Source: Acidobacteriota bacterium
GTDB taxonomy: Bacteria; Acidobacteriota; Terriglobia; UBA7540
Assembly: GCA_003165615.1 (NCBI GenBank)
Contig: PLWR01000270.1
Coordinates: 1 to 6,864 of the forward strand
Direction of reading: 5' to 3'
DNA length: 6,864 nucleotides
Position 1 is the first letter of the stretch; each line of letters begins with the position of its first letter. Shown piece after piece: positions 5,745 through 6,864 of this stretch. The position numbers and the translations under genes were made by a program. The notes below the pieces were generated by a model, which was not told the origin of the DNA, searched no databases, and saw only the letters and a list, made by a program, of their open reading frames with translations.

Positions 5745-6521
5745 TCACCTGGCCACTCCGCGCTGGGAGGTGGAAATGAACTCCACCAGCTTGCGGACGT
5801 GGGGAGACTTGAATTCGCGGGCCTCAATCGCTTCCAGCGCCTGCGTGGTGTTCAGCTTGGAGCGTGTGAGCAGGCGAAGGGCGGCGTCCAAATCCTTGAT
5901 GTCTTCCTTGGAGAGCCCCTGCCGCTCCAAGTCTGACCGATTCGCGCCATACACCCCGAGGGGGCGCGGCGCGCTGGTCTTGGAATAAGGCAGCACGTCC
6001 CGGGTGGCCACCGTATAACCCCCCAAAAAACTGTAGGCGCCCATGCGGCAGAACTGATGAATGGCACATAAGGGCCCCACGAAGGCGTAATCTTGAATCT
6101 CCACGTGGCCCGCCAGAGTGGCGGCGTTGGCCATGATGATGTGGTTCCCCAGATTGCAGTCGTGCGCGATATGGACATAGGCCATCAGCATGTTGTGGTT
6201 GCCGATTCTGGTAACGCTCTTACCCAGCGCCGTGCCGCGATGGATGGTCACGAATTCCCGGATGACATTGTCATCCCCGATTTCGGTGTAGGCAAGTTCG
6301 CCGCGGAACTTCATGTCATGGGGAATACCCCCGACGGAGGCAAAGGGGAAAATCTGGTTGTTCTTGCCAATACGGGTATGGCCCTCAACCACGGCATGAG
6401 GCATCACCACGGTGCCTTCGCCGATCTCGACGTGTTCGTCAATCCGCGAGTACGCGCCCACGGTCACGTTAATGGCGACCTGAGCGCGGGGATGAACAAT
6501 GGCGGTTGGATGAGCTTCCAT
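5745..6521 (-). CDS. lpxA: LpxA acyltransferase, first (divergent) tandem copy
   Basis: The protein has 258 residues and aligns without gaps to the next copy (178 identities by hand count). The beta-helix and helical C-terminus are intact. Catalytic His120 (E. coli H125), Asp69, Lys71, His139, His155 and Arg200 (R204) are kept, so it is probably active. It departs from the norm at several substrate positions: His68 replaces the E. coli Gln73 equivalent, residues 76-79 are LAYT instead of the usual x-T-R-V, 168-174 are GYTVATR against AFSGVNQ in the other copy, and Gln201 replaces Arg205. The ruler position 168 is Gly, as in E. coli. It may prefer a different acyl chain or sugar nucleotide. 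The start ATG at 6521 is five bases after the fabZ stop, with AAGG (6525-6528) overlapping that stop, which suggests translational coupling. An alternative role as a related LpxA-like acyltransferase cannot be excluded. Confidence 0.92.
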   Translation of the reverse strand: MEAHPTAIVHPRAQVAINVTVGAYSRIDEHVEIGEGTVVMPHAVVEGHTRIGKNNQIFPFASVGGIPHDMKFRGELAYTEIGDDNVIREFVTIHRGTALGKSVTRIGNHNMLMAYVHIAHDCNLGNHIIMANAATLAGHVEIQDYAFVGPLCAIHQFCRMGAYSFLGGYTVATRDVLPYSKTSAPRPLGVYGANRSDLERQGLSKEDIKDLDAALRLLTRSKLNTTQALEAIEAREFKSPHVRKLVEFISTSQRGVAR

Positions 6522-6524
6522 GGA

Positions 6525-6528
6525 CCTT
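6525..6528 (-). promoter_or_regulatory. Ribosome binding site of the first lpxA, overlapping the fabZ stop
   Basis: On the minus strand the sequence reads TTAAGGTCCATG. AAGG lies three bases before the lpxA ATG and shares two bases with the fabZ TAA. It supports the chosen lpxA start and coupling of the two genes. Confidence 0.5.
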
Positions 6529-6864
6529 AATGGCTCGGGCGATCGGCCAGCACGAACAATACCACGGCCTCCGCCACGAGTTTGCCTTCCACCAGAGCGC
6601 GCCCCGACATCTTGCCGAAGTTACTGCGGCGATGCACCGACTCTATTTCAAGGCGCAACTGGTCGCCCGGAACCACCGGGCGGCGGAACTTGGCGTGTTC
6701 GACTCCGGTAAAGTAGATGAGCTTCTTACCTTTCTCCTCATCGGGCATCTCGCGGTAAAGCAAGATGCCTCCCACCTGCGCCATGGCTTCCAGAATCAGC
6801 ACGCCCGGCATCACCGGCGCGCCCGGAAAATGACCCTGAAAAAACTCTTCGTTCATGGTGACGT
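6527..6864 (-). CDS. fabZ: 3-hydroxyacyl-ACP dehydratase FabZ (5' truncated by window edge)
   Basis: About 112 residues are visible; the family usually has 140-160, so roughly the first 30-45 lie outside. The frame continues past the Met at 6856 (V-T-M-N-E-E), and this Met sits in the middle of the usual VTxNExFFxGHFPG motif, so it is not the start. The His in GHFPG and the Glu in GVLILEAMAQ, 14 residues apart, are the catalytic pair of the hot-dog-fold dehydratases. PVVPGDQL and the end ALVEGKLVAEAVVLFVLAD are typical of FabZ. FabZ removes water from (3R)-hydroxyacyl-ACP in fatty acid elongation in the cytoplasm and competes with LpxA for that substrate, which explains the common fabZ-lpxA pairing. 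It is the first visible gene of the minus-strand series; lpxD is often upstream in such clusters but is not in view. Confidence 0.95.
   Translation of the reverse strand, partial: VTMNEEFFQGHFPGAPVMPGVLILEAMAQVGGILLYREMPDEEKGKKLIYFTGVEHAKFRRPVVPGDQLRLEIESVHRRSNFGKMSGRALVEGKLVAEAVVLFVLADRPSH

Overview
The window reads as a chromosomal piece of a Gram-negative, lipid A-making bacterium. The most likely group is Acidobacteriota (Terriglobia). This is inferred from the feel of the OmpA-type and TonB-type proteins, the lpx gene order, the use of LpxI, and simple-sequence spacers between operon genes. No ribosomal or other marker gene is present to prove it.

Layout. At the left edge (1-500, + strand) lies the 3' part of a gene for an alanine-rich coiled coil followed by an OmpA C-terminal peptidoglycan-binding domain. 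From 501 to 1729 there is about 1.2 kb with no confident gene but much DNA structure: a 116-bp element with 33-bp imperfect terminal inverted repeats (820-935), one weak small-ORF candidate with a good ribosome binding site (917-1018, -), a cluster of hairpins (1129-1305) and a 196-bp nested palindrome (1420-1615) centred on a perfect 24-bp-arm hairpin. The rest of the window is one minus-strand gene series, transcribed right to left: fabZ (5' end outside the window), a first lpxA paralog, a second lpxA paralog, lpxI, a Gfo/Idh/MocA-type oxidoreductase, and a TonB/TolA-like energy transducer. The + strand OmpA gene and this series converge on the structured region.

How the genes work together. 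FabZ dehydrates (3R)-hydroxyacyl-ACP, the same substrate that LpxA moves onto UDP-GlcNAc in the first step of lipid A synthesis. LpxI cleaves the later intermediate UDP-2,3-diacylglucosamine to lipid X. The oxidoreductase resembles enzymes placed in lpx clusters. One such enzyme, GnnA, oxidises UDP-GlcNAc at C3 on the way to a 3-amino sugar that LpxA then N-acylates. The TonB-like protein would link an inner-membrane proton-driven motor to the outer membrane.

The most interesting biology is the pair of tandem LpxA proteins. Both have 258 residues, they align without gaps, and they are about 69% identical by hand count. Both keep the catalytic His, but they differ at the acyl-chain ruler and at substrate loops, and the copy next to fabZ is the less canonical one. 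Together with the GnnA-like enzyme this suggests two acyl or sugar specificities in lipid A. The second notable feature is the spacers. Two spacers carry 7-bp tandem arrays, each with a matching inverted array, and a 16-bp direct repeat array runs into the lpxI start codon.
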